Below are positions 42,538 to 52,426 of a stretch of 64,000 nt of DNA, in pieces. The stretch lies in NCBI GenBank assembly GCA_965205255.1, contig OZ242051.1:248001-312000 (forward strand). Reading direction: 5' to 3'. The notes under the pieces are model-generated. The model was not told where the DNA came from. It saw only the letters and a program-made list of their open reading frames with translations, and searched no databases. Source of the DNA: G965205255 sp965205255 (GTDB lineage: Bacteria; Pseudomonadota; Gammaproteobacteria; Pseudomonadales; Endozoicomonadaceae). A program made the translations under genes and the position numbers. How positions within the stretch are numbered: the first letter of the stretch is position 1; every line of letters begins with the position of its first letter.

Positions 42538-42976
42538 AGTTGCAATATTAGCGCTTGGCAAATTACAGAAAATCATAATAATGAAACTGATGATGGATTT
42601 ACAGGTTATACCAGAACCTGTCATCTTGAAAAACTGTCCGAAGCATTATTAAAGGCGAGATGACGAGCAATGTCTTTTATTGCGAAAAACGTTAACGCCT
42701 AACAGAAAGATCAAAAAAATAGTACGATAAGAAGTTAGAAGCAGATTTTAGTGTTAAAAATACACAATAATATGCGCAGGAAGAATCAGCTCTGGTTTTG
42801 TTTTTTAAAACGTCGGCTGTTGCAATAGAAGTTTGCACTTAAAAAAATATGATATGAACTCACTTAGAATGTATAATGTACGTAAATGTCACTTGGAGTA
42901 ATATGATCTGTTATGATCAACAACTCCTGTTAATTCGTTTAATAGCCGTAACCGGCAAGGAAAGTAAAACTGCTCC
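42538..42976. other. Intergenic region between cvpA and rsfS
   Basis: No gene seen. A short stretch near 42631 (AAAAACTGTCCGAAGCATT) resembles 15124-15142 next to the transposase remnant, so it may be an IS scar. The right end should hold the promoter for the rsfS cluster, but no convincing boxes stand out. Confidence 0.4.
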
Positions 42977-43354
42977 ATGAATCAAAACGCACTAAACTCT
43001 AAGGCTCTAAAAAAACTTGCTACCGGGGCATTGGAAGAGCTAAAAGCGAAGAATATTATTTCAATTAACGTACAATCAGTAAGCAACGTAACTGATACCA
43101 TGGTTATCGCTTCAGGAACTTCTTTACGCCATATTCAAGCGCTGGCCGATAATGTAGTTAAATCCGCTAAAATGAAAGGTATTATCCCTTTGGGTGTAGA
43201 GGGAAAGCAAAATACAGAGTGGGTTTTGGTAGACTTGGGTGATGTGGTCGTTCACATTATGACATCAGCATCAAGACAGTTCTATAACCTTGAAAGATTA
43301 TGGGAAATACCTGAAATGACGAGTTGCAAAACACTGGAAATCAGTCCTCAATAA
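42977..43354 (+). CDS. rsfS: Ribosomal silencing factor RsfS
   Basis: 125 residues, usual length for the family. RsfS binds ribosomal protein uL14 and blocks subunit joining when nutrients are scarce. Family signatures are visible: VTDTMVIASGTSLRHIQALAD, GVEGKQNTEWVLVDLGDVVVHIM, and the end RQFYNLERLWE. Its TAA overlaps the ATG of rlmH (TAATG), so the two are translationally coupled. The usual partner nadD is not upstream. Confidence 0.96.
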   Translation: MNQNALNSKALKKLATGALEELKAKNIISINVQSVSNVTDTMVIASGTSLRHIQALADNVVKSAKMKGIIPLGVEGKQNTEWVLVDLGDVVVHIMTSASRQFYNLERLWEIPEMTSCKTLEISPQ

Positions 43355-43821
43355 TGCACATACAGCTTATTACAGTAGGCACAAGAATGCCTCGCTGGGT
43401 TACGGAGGGTTATCATGAATACGCAAAACGCCTCCCTAGGGACTGTTCTCTTTCTTTATGCGAAATACCATTAGGGAAACGGGGTTCTCATGCCAATACT
43501 AAGCGCTTACAAGAAAAAGAAGCGCAACAAATGCTGGATACTATTGGCAAAAATAACCACGTTGTCGCCCTTGAAGTACAGGGAAAAGCTTGGACAACAG
43601 ATCAACTAGCCAACCAGCTAAAGCAATGGCGCCAAAATGGGGAAAACATTAGTTTACTTATTGGTGGTCCTGAAGGAATGCTTTCTGAAGTTTCGCAAAG
43701 CGCCCATCAACTGTGGTCTCTATCTCCGCTTACATTGCCACACCCGATGGTAAGACTTATTATTGCTGAGCAAATTTACAGGGCATGGAGTATATTAAAT
43801 AATCATCCTTATCACCGGTAA
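43354..43821 (+). CDS. rlmH: 23S rRNA (pseudouridine1915-N3)-methyltransferase RlmH
   Basis: 155 residues from ATG 43354 (MHIQLITVGTRMPRWV); a TTG ten codons upstream is not needed. SPOUT-fold methyltransferase of helix 69. SAM-binding loop LLIGGPEG and the knot end LPHPMVRLIIAEQIYRAW-I are present. First base overlaps the rsfS stop. mrdA follows after 9 bp, the common rsfS-rlmH-mrdA-rodA operon order. Confidence 0.96.
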   Translation: MHIQLITVGTRMPRWVTEGYHEYAKRLPRDCSLSLCEIPLGKRGSHANTKRLQEKEAQQMLDTIGKNNHVVALEVQGKAWTTDQLANQLKQWRQNGENISLLIGGPEGMLSEVSQSAHQLWSLSPLTLPHPMVRLIIAEQIYRAWSILNNHPYHR

Positions 43822-43830
43822 TCGTATCCG

Positions 43831-45708
43831 ATGGTACAAGAAACATTTAAAGACGCAACCAAAGAGTTTCGATTAATTCGTAACAGATTATGGATTACTG
43901 TCGTAATTTTTGTAATCATTGGACTTGGGTTATTTGGCAGGATTTACTATCTCCAAGTAATAGACTACCATGAGCTTACAACGCAATCCAACGATAACAG
44001 GATATTTATTCAATCAATCCCTCCTACACGTGGATTAATTTATGACAGCGAAGGTGATTTAATCGCCAAAAACACCCCCAGCTTTACATTAAGTATTGTA
44101 CCTGAGCGTGTACAATCACTTAAAAAAACAATAGCCCGACTACAGCAATTAATTTCAATTTCCGATGCCGACATCAAAGACTTTAATCGTATTAAAAAAC
44201 AAAGGCGTCCCTTTGAAGCCATTCCTTTAAAGTACCAGTTAACAGAAACTGAAACTGCAAAAATAGCGGTAAATCAGTTCGGATTACCCGGTGTCGAGAT
44301 TCAGGCTCAGCTTATCAGATACTATCCCTACAACAACTTATTTGCAGATGTGGTTGGCTATGTTGGCAGAATTAATGATAGAGAACAAAACAAACTCAAT
44401 AGCAGGCTTTATAGTGGTACTCACACTATTGGCAAAAGCGGCATAGAACGATTTTACGAAACACTTCTTTTAGGTAAGCCCGGCTACAGGGAAGCTGAAG
44501 TAGATGTTCGTGGGAGAATAAAAAGAATACTCAAAGAAGTCCCTCCCATAAAAGGCAAGCCCTTTAATTTATACATTAATATGACTGTACAAAAAGCGGC
44601 TGCTGATGCAATGAAAGGTCGGCGCGGTTCCGTCGTAGCTATAGACCCTCGCAGTGGTGGCATACTGGCAATGGTAAGCGCCCCGTCGTTTAATCCAAAT
44701 CTTTTTGTGACTGGTATCAGCTATAAAGCCTATAATGCTTTGAATAATAACCCAGCACGGCCTTTGTTTAACCGTGCAACATTAGGTACTTATCCACCAG
44801 CTTCTACGATCAAACCCATTATGGCGCTAGCTGGACTTGACCAAAAAGTCGCTACACCTGAATGGAAAATATTTGACCCGGGTTTCTATCAGTTACCCGG
44901 TTTCAAACACAAGTATCGCAACTGGAAACGTGGTGGTCAGGGCTGGGTTAATATGCATAAAGCCATTGTAAAGTCGAACGACACTTATTTTTACAGGCTT
45001 GCCGTTAAGCTTGGTATTACCAATATACATAAATACTCAACTATGTTTGGCTATGGAACAAAACCGGATATTGATTTTCCCTCCCTGTCTACAGGGTTAA
45101 TCCCATCCGTTAAATGGAAAAAACAATTCTATCACCAACCATGGTATCCTGGTGAAACAGTAATTGCAGGTATTGGCCAGGGTTACATGCAAGTAACACC
45201 TTTGCAAATGGCTATTGCTGCCGCAACGCTTGCCAACCGAGGTGAAACCATTACACCCCGCATTTCAAAACCAGGACCGGGAGTGCCAGCCGTAAAACCT
45301 AACTTTACTATCGATGGCTCCGCCGACGACTGGAAAGCTATTATTCAGGCAATGCGTGATGTAGTTTCTCCACAAGGTACAGGTTGGCGAATGGGAAATG
45401 TTCCGTTTACTGTAGCTGGTAAAACAGGTACAGCTCAGGTTGTCCAAATTGCTCAGGGTAAGCGTTACAATAAAGAAAAGCTGAAAAAAACCGACTGGGA
45501 CCATGGTCTATTTATTGGCTTTGCCCCAGTTAAAAACCCTAAAATTGCACTGGCCATTGTGACAGAAAACCAGGACAAAGCAGCTGTAGCCGTTGCCAAA
45601 AAAATTTTTCAGGCCTATTTTGATTCATTAAAATCAAAAGCAGCAAAAGTACCACCAATGCCAAAAGCAACAAAATTGCCAAGCACCAAAAGGAGTAACA
45701 AAATATGA
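43831..45708 (+). CDS. mrdA: Penicillin-binding protein 2, elongasome transpeptidase
   Basis: 625 residues. One N-terminal membrane anchor (about 22-41), a PBP dimer domain with PPTRGLIYD, and a transpeptidase domain with S325-T-I-K, the S-N-D triad (KSNDTYFY) and K-T-G-T. It cross-links peptidoglycan during rod-shape elongation with RodA. Basic C-terminal tail. Its TGA overlaps the rodA ATG (ATGA). Confidence 0.97.
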   Translation: MVQETFKDATKEFRLIRNRLWITVVIFVIIGLGLFGRIYYLQVIDYHELTTQSNDNRIFIQSIPPTRGLIYDSEGDLIAKNTPSFTLSIVPERVQSLKKTIARLQQLISISDADIKDFNRIKKQRRPFEAIPLKYQLTETETAKIAVNQFGLPGVEIQAQLIRYYPYNNLFADVVGYVGRINDREQNKLNSRLYSGTHTIGKSGIERFYETLLLGKPGYREAEVDVRGRIKRILKEVPPIKGKPFNLYINMTVQKAAADAMKGRRGSVVAIDPRSGGILAMVSAPSFNPNLFVTGISYKAYNALNNNPARPLFNRATLGTYPPASTIKPIMALAGLDQKVATPEWKIFDPGFYQLPGFKHKYRNWKRGGQGWVNMHKAIVKSNDTYFYRLAVKLGITNIHKYSTMFGYGTKPDIDFPSLSTGLIPSVKWKKQFYHQPWYPGETVIAGIGQGYMQVTPLQMAIAAATLANRGETITPRISKPGPGVPAVKPNFTIDGSADDWKAIIQAMRDVVSPQGTGWRMGNVPFTVAGKTGTAQVVQIAQGKRYNKEKLKKTDWDHGLFIGFAPVKNPKIALAIVTENQDKAAVAVAKKIFQAYFDSLKSKAAKVPPMPKATKLPSTKRSNKI

Positions 45709-46844
45709 GCACCGATTTTGTGCGGCAATTGGGTTTCAATGAAACTCTTGATTCAAAAACAAAATGGTTGCGACGTTTGCACATTGATCCGGTGTTGTTT
45801 TTGATTCTTGTCGGAATTTGCCTTAGTGGATTAGTTGTCTTATACAGTGCAGGCGATAAAAATATGACAACAGTAATTCGTCAAGCAATATACATGGGAG
45901 CAGGCCTTTGTATTGCTCTTGTATTGGCTCAGATCCCTCCAGCAAAACTGCAGCACTGGATACCTTTTTTATACATCTTTGGAGTTATACTTTTATTATT
46001 TGTGCTGGTAGCAGGAACTGGGGCTAAAGGTGCCACACGCTGGATAGCATTACCTGGTTTCAGGTTTCAACCTTCTGAATTATTAAAACTGGTCATGCCT
46101 CTGACAATTGCGTCCTTCCTGAACCGTTACCCACTGCCGTGTGGCTATAAACCTGTTTTTTTTACACTGATACTTATCGCTGTCCCCGTAGTGCTTGTTT
46201 TTAAACAGCCGGATTTAGGCACATCGATATTGATTGCATCATCCGGATTGTTTGTACTGTTTCTGGCAGGTTTTAGAATACGCTACATTCTTATTATGAT
46301 CATTCTAATAATACCCACTTGCTGGGTTATGTGGCATTTTATTATGCACGATTATCAAAAACAAAGAGTACTGACGCTTATTAATCCGGAAAGAGACCCC
46401 CTAGGTGCAGGCTGGCATATTATTCAGGCCAAAATAGCCATTGGCTCTGGCGGAGTTTTTGGTAAAGGTTATCTTCAGGGTTCACAATCTCACCTTAATT
46501 TTTTACCGGAAAGCCATACTGACTTTATTTTTGCAGTAATAGCAGAAGAATTCGGATTAGTGGGTGTATGTATATTGCTGCTTGCTTATACTCTATTAAT
46601 TGGTCGTGGTTTGTATATTGCGATGACTGCCAGTTCGACCTTTACCAGACTTGCCGCAGGTGGTATAACTTTAACATTTGCTGTGTATGTTGTTGTAAAT
46701 ATTGGTATGGTGTGCGGACTGTTACCTGTCGTCGGTGTACCTTTGCCTTTGATCAGTCGGGGTGGAACTTCAATAGTCAGCATGATGGCTGGTTTTGGCA
46801 TACTAATGTCGATACAAACGCACAAACGTTTGATGTCAACATAA
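45705..46844 (+). CDS. rodA: RodA, SEDS-family peptidoglycan polymerase
   Basis: 379 residues with about ten membrane segments. Typical SEDS motifs: WIALPGFRFQPSELLKL, KQPDLGTSI, FLPESHTDFIFAVIAEEFG and GLLPVVGVPLPLISRGGTS. It is the glycosyltransferase partner of PBP2. Four-base overlap with mrdA indicates coupling. Confidence 0.97.
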   Translation: MSTDFVRQLGFNETLDSKTKWLRRLHIDPVLFLILVGICLSGLVVLYSAGDKNMTTVIRQAIYMGAGLCIALVLAQIPPAKLQHWIPFLYIFGVILLLFVLVAGTGAKGATRWIALPGFRFQPSELLKLVMPLTIASFLNRYPLPCGYKPVFFTLILIAVPVVLVFKQPDLGTSILIASSGLFVLFLAGFRIRYILIMIILIIPTCWVMWHFIMHDYQKQRVLTLINPERDPLGAGWHIIQAKIAIGSGGVFGKGYLQGSQSHLNFLPESHTDFIFAVIAEEFGLVGVCILLLAYTLLIGRGLYIAMTASSTFTRLAAGGITLTFAVYVVVNIGMVCGLLPVVGVPLPLISRGGTSIVSMMAGFGILMSIQTHKRLMST

Positions 46845-46894
46845 CATGTTTTGAATTACATATATAATAGTGACAGACTTTGAAGGAACAAGAA

Positions 46895-48040
46895 ATGAAC
46901 GACTGCTTCAGGAAAAAAGGCTTTATTTTTAATCTTACACTAGTTTTTCTGGGATTAACCATATATCAGCCAGTGATTAGTGCTCATACTAACCCACCAC
47001 TTGTTCACGCAGATGCTGTCAAAAATCATCACAACAAATTAATTGTTCTCAATGCAAAGAATCCTGAAGTTGCCTCATTTATTGATGAAATGGTTAAGAC
47101 ACACCACTTTAATCGTAATAAATTAATTAAATTATTCGACAAAGTCACCTATCAACCAAAAATAATTAAACTGATGGAGCGCCCTGCTGAAAAGCGTTTG
47201 ACCTGGGAAAAGTATCGTAGTCTTTTCATGAAGCCTTTCAACATTAAAAACGGTGTGAAATTCTGGAAAGAAAACCATCATGCGTTGATAAAAGCTGAAA
47301 ACACTTACGGCGTATCTCCGGTGGCTATTGTTGGTATACTCGGTGTAGAAACACGTTTTGGCCGAATCACAGGTGGTTACAAAGCCATAGATGCTCTATC
47401 AACATTAGCGTTTAGCTATCCTCCAAGGGAGAAATTCTTTAAAAAAGAGTTATCCAAGCTTCTTCTTCTAAGTCGCCAGGAGAAGATGAACCCTCTGACA
47501 CTCACCGGTTCTTATGCCGGTGCCTTAGGTATGCCACAGTTTATGCCTTCGAGCTACCTAGCTTATGCTGTAGACTTTACCAAATCAGGCCAAGCAGACA
47601 TCTGGTCTACTCCTGCTGATGCCATTGGCAGTATTGCAAATTATTTAAAAGTTCACGGCTGGACCAAAGGCGAAAAAATTGCCGTACCTGCAGTAGTTAC
47701 CAATAAAGGGGAGCAAGTGATATCTAAATCACCTGTCACTACGATGAGCGTAGAACAAGCAAAACAACAAGGTTTACTCAATACCAAATGGCTACCTTCA
47801 ACAAGCAGAGTCAGAGGATTAAAACTGGATGGAAAAAAAGGTGCTGAATACTGGATGACCACAAATAATTTCTATGCAATCACTCGCTATAATCGAAGTG
47901 ATCTTTATGCTATGGCAGTGTACCAGCTCGGTTCTGCTATTAAAAAAGAATACAAGGCTAGTATAAAAAGTAAAACAGAAAAAACAGGTAAAACCGTAAA
48001 AATAAAACAAGACAATAAAACTATCAGTTTTATTCATTAA
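46895..48040 (+). CDS. mltB: Lytic murein transglycosylase B
   Basis: 381 residues from ATG 46895, which has AAGGA seven bases upstream; the TTG at 46880 is rejected. A hydrophobic N-terminal signal (about 10-30) lacks an obvious lipobox Cys, so it may be soluble periplasmic rather than a lipoprotein. Catalytic Glu is E152 in GILGVETRFG. GSYAGALGMPQFMPSSYLAYAVDF and the lysozyme-like core are conserved. It cleaves peptidoglycan glycan strands to anhydro products. It follows rodA as in other gammaproteobacteria. Confidence 0.95.
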   Translation: MNDCFRKKGFIFNLTLVFLGLTIYQPVISAHTNPPLVHADAVKNHHNKLIVLNAKNPEVASFIDEMVKTHHFNRNKLIKLFDKVTYQPKIIKLMERPAEKRLTWEKYRSLFMKPFNIKNGVKFWKENHHALIKAENTYGVSPVAIVGILGVETRFGRITGGYKAIDALSTLAFSYPPREKFFKKELSKLLLLSRQEKMNPLTLTGSYAGALGMPQFMPSSYLAYAVDFTKSGQADIWSTPADAIGSIANYLKVHGWTKGEKIAVPAVVTNKGEQVISKSPVTTMSVEQAKQQGLLNTKWLPSTSRVRGLKLDGKKGAEYWMTTNNFYAITRYNRSDLYAMAVYQLGSAIKKEYKASIKSKTEKTGKTVKIKQDNKTISFIH

Positions 48041-48229
48041 TTTCTCTCGTCCTGTAAATCACAAAGACAGGACAGGACAAAAAACAATATGTAACATAAG
48101 ATAATATTGATATGCCTGATCAGGTAAATGGTTTGTATGAATTTCGTATAATATTACCAGTTTAAACAACTTTATGTTCATCTAAGATTAAGATATGCAA
48201 AAACATTCATTTATAAAGGGGTTATAATT

Positions 48230-49630
48230 ATGTCAATTAGCGTTTTTGATGTGTTTAAAATTGGCATTGGACCTTCCAGTTCCCATACATTAGGACCTAT
48301 GATTGCTGCAAACCTGTTTGTTGATGAGCTTCACAACCAGAACTTATTTGATGTAACTACAAGTATTAAAGTAAGCCTTTTTGGTTCATTAGCGTTAACA
48401 GGGCTTGGACATGGAACAGACAAAGCCATTTTACTGGGGCTGACCGGATTTCAACCCTCAACTATTAATCCTGATGAGGCTGATACAGCTTTTGAGAAAA
48501 TAAAAAAAACAAAAACCATTCGGCTAGCTGACACTAAAGACACACCTTTTGATTATGATAAACAAATGCTTTTCCATTACGATGAAGAGCTACCACAACA
48601 CCCCAATGGCATGAGGCTCTATGCCATAGATAAAAATAACATTGTAATCTTTACCAAAGATTATTTATCCATTGGAGGCGGTGTAATAGTTCATGCAGAA
48701 GATTATGATGGTGACCATGTTGATATTCCGAATAATCTTGCAATCAGCGTTCCTCACCCTTTTAAAACAGCAAGTGATTTGCTAAAACGCTGTAATGATA
48801 AGAATTTACCCATCTATGATTTGGTCATGGATAACGAAAAAGCGCTTTATAACGGCGATATAAAACTAATTAATGAAAAACTCGATACAATATGGACTGT
48901 CATGAAAAACTGCATTGAACGCGGTTTAAAGAATAAAGGAAAACTCCCTGTCAGTGGCATTAAACGTAGAGCCGCAGATATGTATAACTCTCTTATCCAT
49001 CAACCGAAAGCGATGCTCACAGATCACTTCCTCATTATGGATTGGATAACGCTGTATGCAATGGCGGTCAATGAGGAAAACGCTTGTGGTGGGCGTATCG
49101 TTACCGCTCCGACAAATGGAGGTGCTGGTGTATTACCGGCTGTATTAATGTATTACCTTCGGTTTATTGATGGCGCTAATCAACAAGGTGTTAGAAATTT
49201 TTTATTGACTGCCGGCGCTATCGCCATGCTCTACAAACTCAACGCCTCTATCTCTGGCGCTGAGGTGGGGTGCCAAGGTGAAGTAGGTGTTGCCTGTTCC
49301 ATGTCTGCTGCAGCATTAACCGCTGTTACAGGTGGTACAATTGAACAAATAGAAAATGCTGCTGAAATTGCCATGGAGCACCACTTAGGTATGACTTGCG
49401 ACCCTATTGGAGGACTGGTACAAATTCCGTGTATTGAACGAAATGGCATGGCAGCAATTAAGGCAATCACTGCCTGTCGCCTAGCTTTACATGGCTCTGG
49501 CGAGCACCAAGTATCGCTTGATAGCGTAATAGAAACCATGTATCGCACGGGTAAAGATATGCAAAGCAAATATCGCGAAACATCCCTGGGAGGACTGGCC
49601 GTATTCGCCCGCAAGCCAGATGCCTGTTAA
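48230..49630 (+). CDS. sdaA: L-serine ammonia-lyase, iron-sulfur dependent, single chain
   Basis: 466 residues, usual length for SdaA/SdaB. It converts L-serine to pyruvate and ammonia. The start MSISVFDVFKIGIGPSSSHT carries the SSSHT substrate motif. ENACGGRIVTAPTNGGAGVLPAV, GCQGEVGVACSMSAAAL and the CIERNGM segment supply the [4Fe-4S] cysteines. It stands alone, convergent with the peptide transporter. A perfect inverted repeat overlaps its stop codon. Confidence 0.95.
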   Translation: MSISVFDVFKIGIGPSSSHTLGPMIAANLFVDELHNQNLFDVTTSIKVSLFGSLALTGLGHGTDKAILLGLTGFQPSTINPDEADTAFEKIKKTKTIRLADTKDTPFDYDKQMLFHYDEELPQHPNGMRLYAIDKNNIVIFTKDYLSIGGGVIVHAEDYDGDHVDIPNNLAISVPHPFKTASDLLKRCNDKNLPIYDLVMDNEKALYNGDIKLINEKLDTIWTVMKNCIERGLKNKGKLPVSGIKRRAADMYNSLIHQPKAMLTDHFLIMDWITLYAMAVNEENACGGRIVTAPTNGGAGVLPAVLMYYLRFIDGANQQGVRNFLLTAGAIAMLYKLNASISGAEVGCQGEVGVACSMSAAALTAVTGGTIEQIENAAEIAMEHHLGMTCDPIGGLVQIPCIERNGMAAIKAITACRLALHGSGEHQVSLDSVIETMYRTGKDMQSKYRETSLGGLAVFARKPDAC

Positions 49631-49641
49631 TACAGGCATCA
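49619..49641 (+). terminator. Inverted repeat at the sdaA stop, possible terminator
   Basis: GATGCCTGT-TAAT-ACAGGCATC forms a perfect 9-bp stem around the sdaA stop codon. The nearest T run is about 20 bases further on (49663-49669), so it is not a standard intrinsic terminator; it may protect the 3' end or separate the convergent genes. Confidence 0.35.
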
Positions 49642-49702
49642 TCAGAAGTAACAGGAACTCTTTTTTTAAATACCAGATGACATCATACAACCTGCATCAC
49701 TA

Positions 49703-51193
49703 TCAGCAGTTTTTTTCAGTCTGAAAAAATCGATGAAAGTAAAACCCCATCAGCAATAACACAACAGTAATCACGATGCCACTATAACTGATACCTTTAA
49801 ATACGTTAAGGTACACAGCTACACCTTCTGCACCTCTAGAAACATTAGTTATATCGGTAAAGATGGCTACTTTTCCGGCAATATAATTGGCAAAAGAACC
49901 TGTAAAAAGCAGGTAAATCCCCACAAGCAAACCTCTGCTGTTAACCGGATTTAAACGGGTAATATTAGCTATGACAACCGGATCAACAAACAGCTCACCA
50001 ATACCAATCAAAGTCATGCCAATGACGATCCATAGTGCTGATGCATAGTGAGTTTGTGAAACATATGCTATCTTGGCTGACAATGTAATCAACAGAAAAC
50101 CGGCTGTAAGCAAGACGACACCCAGACTCAATTTAAATAAAGATGGAATTTCAACATTCGCTTTTTTGAGAAAATTCCAAAACCAAGATACTAAAAAGCC
50201 TCCAAAAATAACGCTCAGCGAATTAATCGACTGAAACCAACTGGTAGGAATTACTATACCTAAAATATGTCTGTTAACATAACGATCAACAAACAACACA
50301 AGAGATGAACCATTTTGCTGATCAAATACCCAAAAAACAAAACCAAAAATCATAAAGCAACAAATCATCACCAGACTTTTGACTTCCCCTAAATTGGCTT
50401 TAATAAATAAGGTAATCATGCAAATTAATGAAATCAAACCAATCAGAAGCAACAGATAGAGAGCTTTATTAGAGGCAATCAAACCCACTAACAATAACAC
50501 AAGACAAACAAAGCCTACGAATATCCAGAAGGAATTAGGCAAAATAAACGACTTTTCATGTAGTTTCTTATGGTTAATAGGGCTTAACCGTTTCAAGTGC
50601 TTACCATTTTTCATAAACAGGATAATACCTACAAACAAGACGACACTTGACAACAGAAATCCGGCATGGTGGCCATAATAAGTATAAGCCCAACCACATA
50701 CAATCAATGCTAGTGTTGCACCAATATTCCCACTAATATAATACCAGGAGAAGTCTTTTTCCCGCTCGGTTTCATTATGCTCTGCGTAAAGAGTCCCAGC
50801 CAAACACGACACATTTCCCTTAAAAAAGCCATAACCACAAATAACTATGGCCATTGCAAAGTAAAGTATATTCATATCATGCCCAGAAAATGCCAAAAAA
50901 ACGTTACCTAAAAATATTAAAAGAGAACCGACTACCACACTAAAGTAGTAACCCAGATACTTATCGGCCAGATAACCACCTATAATAGGCGTCACCCAAA
51001 TAAGCGCAGTATAATCAGCGTATAAGTTGTAAGCACTTTTATCAGACATTGCAAGATAGCTGGTAAAAAATAGAACCAGTAATCCCCGCATCCCATAATA
51101 ACTAAAAAATTCAGCCACTAAAATAATACAAACCGGAAAAAAGCCCTTAGGTTTACCGGTGCTAAACTTCGCTAAAGGCTTAGATGAATCCAT
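49703..51193 (-). CDS. Proton-dependent oligopeptide transporter (POT/PTR2 family)
   Basis: 496 residues with 12-14 membrane segments. The PTR2 signature EFFSYYGMRGLLVLFF is close to the N-terminus; the usual E-R-F is E-F-F here, and whether the change matters is unknown. GGYLADKYLGYY and GYGFFKGNVSCLAG are also family features. It imports di- or tripeptides with protons. It follows the inositol oxygenase gene after 130 bp on the same strand. Confidence 0.9.
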   Translation of the reverse strand: MDSSKPLAKFSTGKPKGFFPVCIILVAEFFSYYGMRGLLVLFFTSYLAMSDKSAYNLYADYTALIWVTPIIGGYLADKYLGYYFSVVVGSLLIFLGNVFLAFSGHDMNILYFAMAIVICGYGFFKGNVSCLAGTLYAEHNETEREKDFSWYYISGNIGATLALIVCGWAYTYYGHHAGFLLSSVVLFVGIILFMKNGKHLKRLSPINHKKLHEKSFILPNSFWIFVGFVCLVLLLVGLIASNKALYLLLLIGLISLICMITLFIKANLGEVKSLVMICCFMIFGFVFWVFDQQNGSSLVLFVDRYVNRHILGIVIPTSWFQSINSLSVIFGGFLVSWFWNFLKKANVEIPSLFKLSLGVVLLTAGFLLITLSAKIAYVSQTHYASALWIVIGMTLIGIGELFVDPVVIANITRLNPVNSRGLLVGIYLLFTGSFANYIAGKVAIFTDITNVSRGAEGVAVYLNVFKGISYSGIVITVVLLLMGFYFHRFFQTEKNC

Positions 51194-51323
51194 GAATAAA
51201 TATCCCCTGTAACAAGGCTACAAAAACTCCAGATAAAAAAATACATCTAACAGATAATTTAAAGTCACAAGATGTCATTTGTTTTAACTGCTCTTATGTT
51301 AATAATCAAGCTAATAAAATTAC

Positions 51324-52322
51324 TTACCAGGCAATCTTTTCTACTGGAATGTATTTGTTCAGCAAGTGTTTATATTTTTCTTCTAACAGATTTTTAGAAG
51401 ACAATTCAGGCAACTTTGAATAAAGATCAGCTTTTTGAAAGACCTTCAATAAGGGTAATAAATACCAATCCTTTTCAGAAGCAAGTTCCTGATAACCTAT
51501 GCTTCCTGTTTGTGGCGTATGCCACGAATAAAAAGAATGGTAACGCAGAAGATACAAACTTTCTTCCGGAAGTTCACTGGCTTCTTTCATCACTTTGTAA
51601 ATATATTCATCATGTCCCCAAGACATATCGATATTATCAAAACCACAATATTTGGCATAGCGTCCGAAGCGGTGTTCAGTTTCATTTGCATACTTGGGGT
51701 AATCAATAGATTCCTTATAAAATTCACTATCATAAAAAACATTTTCTTTAGAAAAAGGAGCTCCCACAGGATATGTATCACCCACAACACTCCATTGCGC
51801 TAACTGACCAAACTTTGGTAGCAACATGACTTTACCCATATCGTGAATAAAGCCAGTTAATGATAACCACGACCAGTCTTTTATATGCGGATATAACGAT
51901 TCCAGTGTGTGTTTTTCAAAATTTCTGCGTCGTTCTTTCGGAAGGCTTTGCCACTCAGATTCTCGAAACAATCCTTTAACAAAGTGTACGCCTTTTATTT
52001 TACTATCGTTGCAAATAAAACGATTTGTTACTGCCTCTGCCGTTTGATAAGCATGCTCTATTTGTGGAAGATCTGTGTCAGGATCGCTCTCATCGATGAC
52101 TTCTTCCAACAATTTAAATACTTGGTAAACATCCATTTTTCCATGATTAAGCTGAAAGTAACAGGCTTTCATCTCTCTGACATAGTCAACAGACTGGTTC
52201 ATATGCATCGAACGATAAGTAAGACGCACACGATCCTGAAATTTACTATCTTTATAGTCACGAAATTCACCAAAATTCTGTTCTGAATTTTTCACTACAC
52301 ATTTCCCCGTTACTGAGTTCAT
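51324..52322 (-). CDS. Myo-inositol oxygenase, eukaryote-like
   Basis: 332 residues from ATG 52322; a TTG five codons upstream with AGGA before it is possible. It closely follows animal MIOX: FRDYKDSKFQDRVRLTY, ESDPDTDLPQIEHAYQTAE, FIHDMGKVMLL, WSVVGDTYPVG, SWGHDEYIYKVMK, LLRYHSFYSWH and FQKADLYSK. These carry the di-iron ligands (His; His-Asp; His; His; Asp). The enzyme oxidises myo-inositol to D-glucuronate. It is longer than the roughly 285-residue animal enzyme, with extra residues after QTAE. It lies downstream of a sugar-porter transporter that could bring in inositol. No glucuronate-catabolic gene is in the window. Confidence 0.93.
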   Translation of the reverse strand: MNSVTGKCVVKNSEQNFGEFRDYKDSKFQDRVRLTYRSMHMNQSVDYVREMKACYFQLNHGKMDVYQVFKLLEEVIDESDPDTDLPQIEHAYQTAEAVTNRFICNDSKIKGVHFVKGLFRESEWQSLPKERRRNFEKHTLESLYPHIKDWSWLSLTGFIHDMGKVMLLPKFGQLAQWSVVGDTYPVGAPFSKENVFYDSEFYKESIDYPKYANETEHRFGRYAKYCGFDNIDMSWGHDEYIYKVMKEASELPEESLYLLRYHSFYSWHTPQTGSIGYQELASEKDWYLLPLLKVFQKADLYSKLPELSSKNLLEEKYKHLLNKYIPVEKIAW

Positions 52323-52426
52323 TAATGCTGTGATCAATACATCCTTTTTTTTGCTCTATCTAAGTAATACAAAAATACCTAAAGCACTAGCCATTTTAAT
52401 ATCTATCTGATAATACATATAATTAA

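Noticed and set aside
48046..48076. Inverted repeat GTCCTGT...ACAGGAC after mltB as a terminator
   Set aside because: The stem is followed by A-rich, not T-rich, sequence on the plus strand, so I do not call it.
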